A DNA stretch of 64,000 nucleotides, from assembly GCF_041153465.1 (NCBI RefSeq), contig NZ_CP154858.1, forward strand, positions 2,976,001-3,040,000, written 5' to 3'. Position numbers and translations under genes: made by a program. Each line of letters starts with the position of its first letter. Position 1 is the stretch's first letter. The notes beneath the pieces were generated by a model that had not been told where the DNA came from, made no database searches, and saw only the letters and a program-made list of their open reading frames with translations. Shown here in pieces: positions 36,291 to 44,650 of the stretch. The stretch is from Thermohahella caldifontis. Its GTDB lineage: Bacteria > Pseudomonadota > Gammaproteobacteria > Pseudomonadales > Oleiphilaceae.

Positions 36291-36598
36291 GATGAAATTT
36301 CCTTCTGTTTTGATTTGTCTTGGTGCTTTTCGCAGGCGGTAAGGTCGCCCGCGCAAAGCATGAAAAACGTGAAGCAAAAAAAGCGCCATCAAAAATATGC
36401 TGTAATATCAAAGTGGTATGAATTTGTCCCGATATCGATGTGTAAAATGTTTGATACAGATCCGGGCTTCTGTTCGTGACTTTTTATCAACGGGAATCTT
36501 TGAGACAATTCCCTCCGGATTTGGGTTGGCCGTGGCGCGTATCAGAACATTCATGTCGCCCCATGAGTCAGACAGGTGAATATCAGTCGGAGGTAGTC
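36291..36598. other. 308-bp AT-rich intergenic stretch
   Basis: This lies between the divergent PEP-CTERM gene and the YeeE gene and has clearly lower GC than its surroundings (for example 36375-36475). It should hold both promoters. I could not fix a convincing -35/-10 pair or an operator, and saw no RNA gene. Confidence 0.4.
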
Positions 36599-37074
36599 GT
36601 GGACTGGAGTATCTGGTTTCCGAACGGGGTCGCCCATTATGCCTTGGGCGGTTTTCTGATTGGTCTGGGCGTGAGCCTGATCTTTGTGTTCACGGGCCTC
36701 CTGGCCGGGATGAGCTCGGTATTCAGCAGCACCTGGACGTGGTTTTCCCGGTTGCCCTGGTTTCAGCAAGCCGGTCTCCGGCAATCCCGGGTCTGGCGGC
36801 TGGTGCTGGCTGGCGGACTCATCCTCGGTGCGGCGCTGTACTGGTTCGTGTTCGGGCCGGCAGAACCGCTCACCACCCAAGTGCCCCTGTGGCAACTCGG
36901 GGTGGGGGCGTGATTGCCGGTTTCGGCGCACGGCTGGGTAACGGTTGCACGTCCGGCCATGGCATCTGCGGCATGGCGTCGCTTCAGATGCCCTCGTTCC
37001 TTGCGGTGCTGGTCTTTCTCGCCACCGCCATCATCACCGCACACCTGACAGCCTGGCTGGGAGGGGGCTCCTGA
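36599..37074 (+). CDS. YeeE/YedE (DUF395) sulfur transport protein, first half, frameshifted in this sequence
   Basis: A membrane protein of the YeeE/YedE family, which imports thiosulfate or moves sulfur in characterised members. N-terminal helices (HYALGGFLIGLGVSLIFVFTGLLAGMSS) and, in another frame, the family signature GARLGNGCTSGHGICGMAS are both present. The frame stops at 36913, but one more G in the G5 run at 36904-36908 would read GVGGVIAGFGARLGNG and carry on to TGA 37072-37074, giving about 158 residues. The start used is GTG 36599 with GGAGG upstream. Coupled to the second half by a TGATG overlap. Confidence 0.8.
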
Positions 37075-37493
37075 TGAAAACCGCTTCGCTGTTCGTCATT
37101 CTGCTCGGCGGCATGCTCTTTGGTGCCGGACTGGCCCTGTCGCGCATGATCCAGCCGGAAGTCGTACTGGCCTTCCTGCGCTTCGAGGACATGGGGCTGC
37201 TGCTGGTGCTGGGTGCCGCCGTCACCACCACCTTTGTGGTCTATCAGATCGCCACACGGTTCATGCGCAAGCCCGTACTGGAACCGCGCTTTTCGGGCCG
37301 ACCGGAGGTGAGCCGGAAGGACACCCTCACCGGCGCTGCCCTGTTTGGTGTGGGCTGGGGGCTCAGCGGTGTCTGCCCCGGACCGGCCATTGCCGGACTC
37401 GGTGCCGGTAACTGGGCGCTGCTGGTTTCCGTACTGGGCCTGCTGGCAGGTGCTTGGCTGCATGGATGGTGGATGTCGCGGCGGGGTGGCTGA
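37074..37493 (+). CDS. YeeE/YedE (DUF395) sulfur transport protein, second half
   Basis: A 139-aa membrane protein. The family signature appears as GVGWGLSGVCPGPAIAGLGAGN, with the cysteine that in YeeE relays thiosulfate. Two-gene versions, one long and one short half, are common in proteobacteria and act together. ATG 37074 overlaps the stop of the first half. A longer open frame from 36945 is only the shifted reading of the neighbouring gene. Confidence 0.85.
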   Translation: MKTASLFVILLGGMLFGAGLALSRMIQPEVVLAFLRFEDMGLLLVLGAAVTTTFVVYQIATRFMRKPVLEPRFSGRPEVSRKDTLTGAALFGVGWGLSGVCPGPAIAGLGAGNWALLVSVLGLLAGAWLHGWWMSRRGG

Positions 37494-37568
37494 CAGCCTT
37501 TGGTACCATGGCACCCTGACACCGGACTCTGATAAGCTGCCCGGTTCAATCAGGCCAGGAGGTGGAGG

Positions 37569-38462
37569 GTGTCGCCCTTATTGATGGAAACAGGCTGGCG
37601 TATCGCCGGGACGGTAGTGCCGCTCATCATCATGGTGGGGGCCGGTTTTCTGTACGCCCGCCGTACTCATACGGACATGACGGTGGCCAACCGTCTGAAC
37701 ATGGACGTGTTCACCCCGGCGCTGATCTTTTCCGTCATGTCCGCAAAATCCTTCGATCCGCTGAGCCACGTGGCGCTGGCAGTGGCCTGCGCGGGACTGG
37801 TGCTGGGTTCCGGCGTGCTGGTCTGGCCGCTCTGCCGGGTGCTGGGGTTTCGGGTCAGAACCTTTGTGCCGCCGATGATGTTCAACAACAGCGGCAATCT
37901 GGGGATTCCCCTGCTGGTGCTGGCGTTCGGTGAGGCGGCGCTGCCCGCCGCCGTGGTGCTGTTTCTGGTGTCCACCCTGTTGCATTTTACTGTGGGCATG
38001 GCGATTGTCAGTGGCCGGGCGAGCGTCGCGGCCACGCTGCGCAGTCCGATCATCCTGGCCACGGCAGCGGGGCTGGTCTGGAGCGCGACGGGGCAGGCGA
38101 TGCCGCCCATGCTCAAGACCCCCATTGACATGCTGGGGCAGATCGCCATCCCGCTCATGCTCTTTGCACTGGGTGTGCGCATGACCGGTATCGACTTCAG
38201 CCACTGGCGGGCCGGAGCCTGGGGTGCGGTGCTGTGTCCGCTCTCGGGCGTGATCATGGCCCTGATCATGGTGCCGGTTCTGGGGCTGGACAGCACCGAA
38301 TCCCGCTACCTGATCCTGTTCGGCGCCCTGCCACCCGCCGTGCTCAATTACATGGTGGCCGAACGCTACCAGCAGGAACCGGAAGTGGTGGCCTCGGTGG
38401 TGCTGATCGGCAACCTGGCAAGCCTGGTGTTCATTCCGTTGACGTTGGGGTTTGTGTTGTAG
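37569..38462 (+). CDS. AEC-family membrane transporter
   Basis: A 297-aa protein with about ten hydrophobic segments and the auxin-efflux-carrier family features: PLIIMVGAGFLYARR at the start, MMFNNSGNLGIPLLVLAFG (the NxGxxG motif of the central helix break) and GALPPAVLNYMVAERY near the end. Bacterial members move organic anions such as malonate or other small solutes. Start GTG 37569 with AGGAGG. Substrate unknown. Confidence 0.82.
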   Translation: MSPLLMETGWRIAGTVVPLIIMVGAGFLYARRTHTDMTVANRLNMDVFTPALIFSVMSAKSFDPLSHVALAVACAGLVLGSGVLVWPLCRVLGFRVRTFVPPMMFNNSGNLGIPLLVLAFGEAALPAAVVLFLVSTLLHFTVGMAIVSGRASVAATLRSPIILATAAGLVWSATGQAMPPMLKTPIDMLGQIAIPLMLFALGVRMTGIDFSHWRAGAWGAVLCPLSGVIMALIMVPVLGLDSTESRYLILFGALPPAVLNYMVAERYQQEPEVVASVVLIGNLASLVFIPLTLGFVL

Positions 38463-38806
38463 GAGGACGGCCCACTGGTGGATCGCCCGTCACGTGCTTC
38501 AACATGGCTGTACTGTATTCACTCTTCGGACTGTTTTGCGGGGTTGCTGATGGGAAGTTGGTTTGATCTGGCAGCACCGCTGGATTTGAAGTAATCTTGA
38601 CCATGTAGGCTGCAAATATAAGCCGCCGGGCCAACGCAGGGAGTCGGCCAGAATCCGGATCAGACAGGGAAGTGCCATCGTGACGTTCCTTCCCCGAAGC
38701 TTCGGAACTGACCTGCCAAGTCACCAGTTGGTGACGCATTCTCTGCGTATTGGCAACAGATTTTGTTCTATCCATTACTGAAGGCTTTCAGAATATATTT
38801 ATTTAA
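38463..38806. other. 344-bp gene-poor gap before the IS-derived island
   Basis: I see no gene here. Two symmetric sites stand out: CCGAAGCTTCGG (38694-38705), a perfect 12-bp palindrome, and GTCACC-AGTT-GGTGAC (38720-38735). GC falls toward the right end, where the first IS-derived element starts. Confidence 0.4.
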
Positions 38807-39064
38807 GGAACCTCTGAAAAATACCCCTGAATGAGGGGTAATAAGCCATCAGATACGGAAACGGCCAGGAGAACCCGATGGATTACCAGCCCACCTTCGC
38901 AGAACTTGAGTGCCAGCACAAGAAGTGCAACCTGGGTGCGAAGATTCTGGAAACGGTCAACCGGGTGCTGAACCGGAAGGGGCTGATTCTGCGCAGCGGA
39001 ACCATCATGGATGCCACGATCATTGAGGCGCCTTCCTCGACAGGCGAAGTTATTCAGAGGCTCC
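38807..39064 (+). mobile_element. Internally deleted IS5-type element A (258 bp, MITE-like)
   Basis: The terminal inverted repeats read GGAACCTCTGAA at the left and TTCAGAGGCTCC at the right, and the element is flanked by TTAA on both sides (38803-38806 and 39065-39068), a target duplication of the IS5 type. Inside, the transposase frame starts MDYQPTFAELE (ATG 38878) and then jumps to an internal part, KGLILRSGTIMDATIIEAPSS, before the right end. Most of the ~1-kb transposase gene is gone, so it could move only with help from a full copy. Confidence 0.8.
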
Positions 39065-39148
39065 TTAAAGCCTGGGGTGTCTGGTGGGAGAACTCACCTT
39101 ATGGCGACGATCCCCATGATCAGCGGTTAATTGAATCCGGTATTCAGT

Positions 39149-39532
39149 ATGCAAAACATTTGGGGTATTAGTCTGCTGTTCTTGGGCGCCTTGCTAACCC
39201 AGTCTTGTGGCGGCGATCTGGGCAAGGCAAGGTTGGTCAATAAAGTTGCTGCACCGGACTCAACTTTCAACCTATTGATATATGAGTCTAATTACGGAGC
39301 CACCGTGCCTTATGTATACAGTTTCTATATTGTTTCTGGCGGATTAGAAGTTGAGCCAGCTGACCGAGAAACAGACATTCTACGAGTAGATGATATTGAA
39401 GGGATTAATGTCAGGTGGTTAACATCATCTAATTTGTTAATTGCCTGCGTGCGAGGTAATGTATACAAATATCAATCTATTGGGGATACCTCGGTGGGAC
39501 GCATCAGAGTGGATCTTGCAACCAAGTGCTAA
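39149..39532 (+). CDS. Small predicted lipoprotein
   Basis: A 127-aa protein with a type II signal peptide (ISLLFLGALLTQSCGG, lipid Cys near residue 20). The rest is beta-rich, with VAAPDSTFNLLIYESNYGATVPY. Similar wording (SPDG...YESNGGAT) occurs in small uncharacterised lipoproteins, but I cannot name a family. Its TAA stop (39530-39532) is the same sequence as the left target site (CTAA) of element B, so the element landed exactly at the end of this gene. Base use is AT-richer than the core genome. Function unknown. Confidence 0.6.
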   Translation: MQNIWGISLLFLGALLTQSCGGDLGKARLVNKVAAPDSTFNLLIYESNYGATVPYVYSFYIVSGGLEVEPADRETDILRVDDIEGINVRWLTSSNLLIACVRGNVYKYQSIGDTSVGRIRVDLATKC

Positions 39533-39906
39533 GGAGCCTCTGAAAAACACCGCGAATGAGGGGTAATAAGCCATCAGATACCGAAACGGCCAGGAGAACC
39601 CGATGGATTACCAGCCCGCCTTCGCAGAGCTTGAGTACGAGCACAAGAAGCGCAAGACCCGCTATCGTGGCCTGAAGAAAAATACCAACCGTCTGGCCAC
39701 GCTCGCCGCACTGGCAAATCTGATGATGGGAGACGATTTTTGTTGCCCTCATAGGGCAATTGCGCCCGAAATGCGCCTTCAGGGCGCAGAATGGGCAGAA
39801 AACAGGTAGAAAATGGCCGATTTTTAGTTGGAATCGACTAAAAAGTGACCATCTGGATGCTGAAAGGTGGCCAATGGCGCAAAAGGCGAAGTTATTCAGA
39901 GGCTCC
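39533..39906 (+). mobile_element. Internally deleted IS5-type element B (374 bp, MITE-like)
   Basis: It has the same ends as element A (GGAGCCTCTGAA left, TTCAGAGGCTCC right). Left flank CTAA and right flank TTAA differ in one base. The transposase start MDYQPAFAELEYEHKKRKTR (ATG 39603) is joined directly to the transposase C-terminus YRGLKKNTNRLATLAALANLMM, which skips the catalytic DDE region. The stretch 39745-39885 before the right end has no clear coding sense. The first ~110 bp are almost identical to element A. Confidence 0.8.
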
Positions 39907-39922
39907 TTAACAAGCATATATT

Positions 39923-40680
39923 ATGGAGATTTTGACGACCAAAGAACTGGCAATAATAATTGGTGGCGGAGATTCATATATCAGGACGCGAAAAAATATA
40001 GTAACAGGGTTGGCGGTGAAACCCGAAATCAATCCAGATGCTCCGGATATCATTCTTGTGGGGAAGGGGCCCAGAATGAGGGCAAATGCCGAGAAGTTTC
40101 TCCAGCAAGGGCAATATGTTCCCGTCTACATGAAGCAGGCAAAAAATGCCTGGAGTTATGTCGGAGAGTATAAGGCAGTATCGTACTCCAGAGAACCGGA
40201 GATTATTGAGAAGTACGGAGAAGTCAGGCGCCCGGGAAGCGTGGATGGTGTCCTTTTTTGTCACCAAAGAATGAAGAAGATGGGGGTGATCTGCTTTATC
40301 CTCGTTGGCTGGATGTGGAAAAGAGAAAGTTGATTGAAAGCAAGGCGATAGAGTTTGTCGCTAAGTACTACCAGAATTTGGGGTACAGTGTGATCGATCG
40401 GCAAAAGGATAATGTGGGCTATGATCTTTTGGTTGAGAACTCAATTGAAAAGTTACATATAGAGGTCAAAGGGACCTCTGGGCCTGATAGAAGGTTTTTC
40501 TTGTCCAGAAATGAAAGGCGAAAATCTGAGGAGATTCCGGAATGGCGTTTGGCGCTTGTATCCAGCGCCCTGAGCAAACCAAGAATGAAAATCTATACAG
40601 CAAGTGAAATGGAACGTGCGTTTAGCTTTGATGCCAAGTGCTGGGAATGTACCGAGAACAATCAGGATACCAGCTTGTGA
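39923..40680 (+). CDS. Putative nuclease: N-terminal reader-like domain plus DUF3883 PD-(D/E)XK domain, frameshifted in this sequence
   Basis: Two overlapping frames form one protein of about 252 aa if the T6 run at 40254-40259 is one base short: GVLF then continues as LSPKNEEDGGDLLYPRW. The N-terminal ~110 residues (DIILVGKGPRMRANAEKFLQQG, VYMKQAKNAWSYVGEYKA) resemble SRA/EVE-like modified-base readers of type IV restriction enzymes. I am not certain of that. The C-terminal half matches DUF3883: GYDLLV...LHIEVKGTSG...FFLSRNE, which contains a D-x(n)-E-x-K nuclease motif. It is AT-rich against its surroundings and lies between IS remnants and another nuclease gene, so a DNA-defence role is plausible. 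Confidence 0.6.
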
Positions 40681-40718
40681 GTATGTGATTGGGAGCTTGA
40701 CGAAAACGAAGAGAGCTT

Positions 40719-41843
40719 ATGTTCAAAACTGAAAGTGAATTGCAGGCCCGACTCCACCTCGATCCCCAGTTGGTTCTGTCCGGACTTCCGGACATCAATC
40801 CTGAATTTTGCCCCGATGCACCCGGCTTGGTGTCTCTTGGCAGAGAGATTCAGCTTTCCAGCGGCGCAATTGACAATCTTTTCATTGATATCAACGCGGT
40901 TTTGACTTTTGTGGAGTGCAAGCGTTATAGCGACAGCCGTTTGAAGCGCGAAGTTTATCCGCAGGTGATCAATTACGCTTCAGACCTGCAGAACCAATTG
41001 ATTCACTATAACGGCAAGGTATTTCAGAAGCGTTTTGGCGACCTGATTTCCACTGCTTCCAATGCTTGCTACAAGAATTTGGACGCAGTTATGCATGCCT
41101 TGTCCAAGGACCCCATTCTTGAGGGCAAGAAGGTATCCGAGTGGCGCCAGCAATTTCTGGAGCGGCTTGAATTCAATGTCAAGAATGGTGTGTGCCGGGT
41201 AATCATACTCTGTGCGCCTGAGCCCAATAGCGTGTTCAATTATCGCGCAGTCCGGAATCTGATGCAGTTGATGACTTTTTCTGAATGCTCGACATCTCGA
41301 TATGACTTGGTGCTGATGGATCTGCGTGAGGAACATGACAATCTGGTCTCGAAAATAATCTGGAGAAGATACTCCGCACTCCCGCAGATTCCTCTGGTGG
41401 CAGAAAGTATCAGGGACATCTCAGCCGGGATTGACCGCATGAAAGAGCGTGAGGAGGGCCTGCCACCTGATCGCAGAGTTCTGATCGATCGCCTGCTTGA
41501 AGCCTTGTCGGATTATGGGTTGGTAGCAGTGGAGAACACCAAGGGATATGCACTGATGGATGCGGACACAAGGAAGTCTGTCTACACAAGCATTGCGATA
41601 AGAGATCAGGACTGGACCGTCGTTCGCCACCAAATACGGCCTCCGGAATCTCTTTATGAATTGGAGGCGAATGGACATACCGATATTTTGGACGGTTTTA
41701 ATTTCACCATACAACGCAAGCGATCTGCTCTTGCGCCGGGAAAGCTTTATCAGATTGAAATCGCTCCGGATGCATCAACGGATATCAATAGACTTGCACA
41801 TGTGATCAATCAAATAGCGAGAAGAGTGACAACGGAAGCCTGA
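40719..41843 (+). CDS. DUF91/NucS-like PD-(D/E)XK nuclease
   Basis: A 374-aa protein whose N-terminal ~110 residues carry the restriction-like fold: ESELQARLHLDPQLVL, then SSGAIDNLFIDINAVLTFVECKRYSD (D-x(n)-E-C-K) and a QVINYASDL helix. This order of E, D and ExK is shared with NucS/DUF91 nucleases. The remaining ~260 residues are unfamiliar and may recognise DNA or a partner. It lies 38 bp after the DUF3883 gene on the same strand, so the two probably form one unit. Low GC and flanking IS remnants suggest gene transfer. Confidence 0.65.
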   Translation: MFKTESELQARLHLDPQLVLSGLPDINPEFCPDAPGLVSLGREIQLSSGAIDNLFIDINAVLTFVECKRYSDSRLKREVYPQVINYASDLQNQLIHYNGKVFQKRFGDLISTASNACYKNLDAVMHALSKDPILEGKKVSEWRQQFLERLEFNVKNGVCRVIILCAPEPNSVFNYRAVRNLMQLMTFSECSTSRYDLVLMDLREEHDNLVSKIIWRRYSALPQIPLVAESIRDISAGIDRMKEREEGLPPDRRVLIDRLLEALSDYGLVAVENTKGYALMDADTRKSVYTSIAIRDQDWTVVRHQIRPPESLYELEANGHTDILDGFNFTIQRKRSALAPGKLYQIEIAPDASTDINRLAHVINQIARRVTTEA

Positions 41844-41911
41844 GGCATTTTCAGTATCGCTCGGAGGGGAAGGAAGGCAGGCTTTCGAAGCTGGCACAGC
41901 GGGGCATTCCC

Positions 41912-42463
41912 TCACACCGCCTTCTCCTTCCAGCGCAGCACAAACAACAGCCGTTTGACGCCCAGCGCCACGGCCGGGAAGATGAGGATCAGGGTGAGGA
42001 GCGTCGTTGCGGGCAGGTCCGTGAGCAGGGCATAGGCCAGGGTGAAGCCGATGGCGGAGTCCCATTGGTCGATGAGGATAAAGAGTGCCTTCAGGTGTTC
42101 CGGGGTTTCACCGGGTGCGATGCCCAGCCGCCGCTTGATGAAAGAGTTGGGCAGTTCCATGAGGATGTAGCCGAGGCCCAGTGCCAGGCCGAGCACCGTG
42201 GACGGGACGGCCTGCAGGCTGTGAAGGGTGCCGGGCCACCAGGGGCTGGCGGCGTGCAGCAGCCAGGCGCCGGGAATTGTCAGCAGCGGCATGAGGACAA
42301 CGCCGCGCCAGGTCTTGTTGGCGCCGAACCAGCGGGCATGAATGGGGATCTTCAGCCCTTCCAGCCATTGGTGGGATACGGCATACATGTGGGCGACGCC
42401 GCCCACCACGATGGGCAGGGTGAGCCAGAGGGCGGCGATGAGGTGTGTGCTCCATTCAGCCAT
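41912..42463 (-). CDS. CDP-archaeol synthase (CarS)-like membrane cytidylyltransferase
   Basis: A 183-aa protein with four to five membrane helices and the CarS/DUF46 signature IHARWFGANKTWRGVVLMPLL near residues 41-61 (NKTxRG), plus ELPNSFIKRRLGIAPGE and LIDQWDSAIG (Asp pair). In archaea CarS uses CTP to activate unsaturated archaetidic acid. In bacteria the family is sparse. It overlaps the CDP-alcohol phosphotransferase gene by 8 bp, which fits a pair that makes and uses a CDP-lipid. Last gene of the seven-gene operon. Confidence 0.75.
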   Translation of the reverse strand: MAEWSTHLIAALWLTLPIVVGGVAHMYAVSHQWLEGLKIPIHARWFGANKTWRGVVLMPLLTIPGAWLLHAASPWWPGTLHSLQAVPSTVLGLALGLGYILMELPNSFIKRRLGIAPGETPEHLKALFILIDQWDSAIGFTLAYALLTDLPATTLLTLILIFPAVALGVKRLLFVLRWKEKAV

Positions 42464-43079
42464 GGTTGGTCTCCCACCAGGCCCGGGTGCCGAAAATCAG
42501 GATGCCGCTCAATACCACGGTGAGGATCTGGCCCAGGGTATTGAACTTGAAGAAGGGGCGGTTCCAGACCATGCACAGGGCCACCAGCGCCCAGAGGCCG
42601 TGCAGCAGTGCCAGTGCCGTCTCCCGGCCCAGCCACCAGCCGAGGATGACGGTGGCGGACAGGCTGAAGACGATCCAGTACACCGGCATGCCCTGATAGG
42701 CCAGCGCCTTGCCCTGGCGGATGTTGCCGGTCTGGTTGAACACGGCGAGGCGGACGCTGCCGCAGGCCCAGAGGGCATAGATGATGAGCATTGCCGCCGG
42801 GCCGTTGAATCCCCATTGCCAGGCCCAGAAGGCGGGCGTGACAAGATACATGAATGTGTCCACAAATCCGTCCAGATAACGGCCGAACTCCCGGGTAAGG
42901 CCCCACTTGCGGGCCAGATAGCCGTCCAGCGCATCGGCCAGCATGGCGGCGTAGAGCAGGGCCAGGGCGGCAGTCAGGTGGCCGGCCTGAATCAGCCAGA
43001 GCACGCCTCCCACCAAGGCCAGGCCGGTGAGGGTGATGAGGTCAACCCGGTTCAGCCGGATAATGAAATGCGGCGCCAT
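42456..43079 (-). CDS. CDP-alcohol phosphotransferase (phospholipid head-group transferase)
   Basis: A 207-aa membrane protein with the full family signature DALDGYLARKWGLTREFGRYLD then GFVD (D-x2-DG-x2-AR-x8-G-x3-D-x3-D) near residues 49-75. It should attach a polar head group (serine, glycerol phosphate, inositol phosphate) to a CDP-activated lipid. Sequence looks nearest to phosphatidyl/archaetidyl-serine-type members, but head-group choice cannot be read. I used ATG 43079 with GGAG 8 bp upstream. It overlaps the ligase gene by 28 bp. Confidence 0.82.
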   Translation of the reverse strand: MAPHFIIRLNRVDLITLTGLALVGGVLWLIQAGHLTAALALLYAAMLADALDGYLARKWGLTREFGRYLDGFVDTFMYLVTPAFWAWQWGFNGPAAMLIIYALWACGSVRLAVFNQTGNIRQGKALAYQGMPVYWIVFSLSATVILGWWLGRETALALLHGLWALVALCMVWNRPFFKFNTLGQILTVVLSGILIFGTRAWWETNHG

Positions 43080-44650
43080 GGCTGGCATCTCCGTTTCAGT
43101 TCTGCGCGTTGAATCTTGCTGTTGTGCCGGCTGTCCACGGGCAGTGCCGGGAGGATGTGAATCGGGCAGCGCGGCAGCTGGTGGGCCATGAGAATATGCC
43201 GTGCGGCGTGGCTGGCGGCGTCGGCCGTGGCATGGGGCTCGGGTTCGAGAAACAGGTGGGGCGTTTCGCCGGGCCGTGTCTGGATCAGTGCGCTGCGCCG
43301 GATGGCGGGATGCTCGTCCAGTTGCCGTTCCACGGGAAAGACCGGGATCCGCTGGCCTCTCAGCTCCAGACATTCCTTCGTCCGGCCCACGAGGTGCAGT
43401 CCGCCGTCACCGTCCTGCCAGGCCAGGTCTCCGGTGCGATGCCAGACGTGGCCGTCAACGCCCGGGATCTTGCTTTCGGCGGTGGCTTCCGGGTTATCCA
43501 CGTAACCCTTGAGCACATGCGGGCCCTTCACCCAGACTTCCCCGGTTTCCCCTGCCGGCACGGTGGCGGCGAGGAGTTCGGCTTCGGACTGGGGCCGGCT
43601 GTCCGGGTCGGCGAGCACCACCCTGGCGATGGGTGACGGGGTGCCCACGGGGTAGCCGGGGCCCGTGTCGGTTTCCAGCAGGCGGGCCGGGCCATGGGCG
43701 ATGGGTTCGGCTTCGGTGGAACCATAGACCACGGCCACATCCGCTTCCGGAAAGGCGCGCTGCAGGCGGCGGGCCAGTTTGGCGTTGACCGGGGCACCGC
43801 CCACGCGGATGGTCCGGATGGTCCGGCATCCGCCCACGGCGTCCGCCGCATCGGCCAGCCGGCTCAGGAAGGCGCCTGCTCCGCTGAGGCGGGTGACGCC
43901 ACAGGCTTCTATCTGTTCGAGAATGCGCGTGCCGGGTGCCCGGGCCGGTGCGCGGAAGTCCATGTCCGGCAGGACGGAGGGCATGCCGCAGCAGAGGTTG
44001 TGCAGCACCAGCACCGGCAGGCAGGTCATGTCCACGTCGATGGAGGCATCCGGCCAGTCGGCCCGGATGGCCTGGTGCTGGGCAATCAGGCTGGCATGGT
44101 TGCGGTCGGCGCCCTTGGGCCGGCCGGTGGTGCCTGACGTATAGGAGATCAGGCCCGGTGCGCCCGGCGGGCGATGTACGCAGGGACCGGTAGGGCCGTG
44201 GGCCGGCAGTTGGTCCAGCGCGGGCAGGGCCAGCCAGGGGCGCGCCAGCCGGTCGAGAAGCCGGCCCGGAAAACACAGGCGCGGGGGTGCCAGCACGGCC
44301 TTGGCACGGCTTTCCGCCAGGGCTTCCAGCACCTTGCGACGACCCATACCGGTGTCCAGAAACACGGGTACCAGTCCTTCTGCCAGCAGTCCGAGCACGG
44401 CGACATACAGGGCGGGCGCCGGGGGGTGGATCACCACAATGCGGTCATTCTGCTTCCAGCCCTGTTGGCGGCACCAGGCCCGGAATCGGGCAATGGCCTG
44501 GCCCAGTTCTCCGAAACTGAGAGTGCGGAGCCGGTGCCCGGCATCCGGCCAGATCAGTGCGCTTACCCAGGGCTGCACGCGGCTGTGGCGCAGCACCAGT
44601 TCCACAAAGTTGCCGTTGTCCGGGGTGATGGAGGGCAATATGGCGTGCAT
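43052..44650 (-). CDS. AMP-forming acyl ligase, OleC-like
   Basis: A 532-aa adenylating enzyme. P-loop LISYTSGTTGRPKGADRNH, the A5 motif VVYGSTEAEPI, and the A7/A8 hinge WHRTGDLAWQDGDGGLHLVGRTKE are intact. The catalytic Lys of the C-lobe is probably the one in SRHNSKIQRAEL. The N-terminal stretch VPVFLDTGMGRRKVLEAL is like OleC, the beta-lactone synthetase of hydrocarbon synthesis. It should activate a fatty or isoprenoid acid, or form a lactone. Coupled to its neighbours by 1-bp and 28-bp overlaps. Confidence 0.8.
   Translation of the reverse strand: MHAILPSITPDNGNFVELVLRHSRVQPWVSALIWPDAGHRLRTLSFGELGQAIARFRAWCRQQGWKQNDRIVVIHPPAPALYVAVLGLLAEGLVPVFLDTGMGRRKVLEALAESRAKAVLAPPRLCFPGRLLDRLARPWLALPALDQLPAHGPTGPCVHRPPGAPGLISYTSGTTGRPKGADRNHASLIAQHQAIRADWPDASIDVDMTCLPVLVLHNLCCGMPSVLPDMDFRAPARAPGTRILEQIEACGVTRLSGAGAFLSRLADAADAVGGCRTIRTIRVGGAPVNAKLARRLQRAFPEADVAVVYGSTEAEPIAHGPARLLETDTGPGYPVGTPSPIARVVLADPDSRPQSEAELLAATVPAGETGEVWVKGPHVLKGYVDNPEATAESKIPGVDGHVWHRTGDLAWQDGDGGLHLVGRTKECLELRGQRIPVFPVERQLDEHPAIRRSALIQTRPGETPHLFLEPEPHATADAASHAARHILMAHQLPRCPIHILPALPVDSRHNSKIQRAELKRRCQPWRRISLSG

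Noticed and set aside
38431..38775. 114-aa minus-strand frame after the AEC transporter gene
   Set aside because: It overlaps the end of the AEC gene, contains no recognisable domain and has no good ribosome site. The region is reported as a gap with two palindromes.
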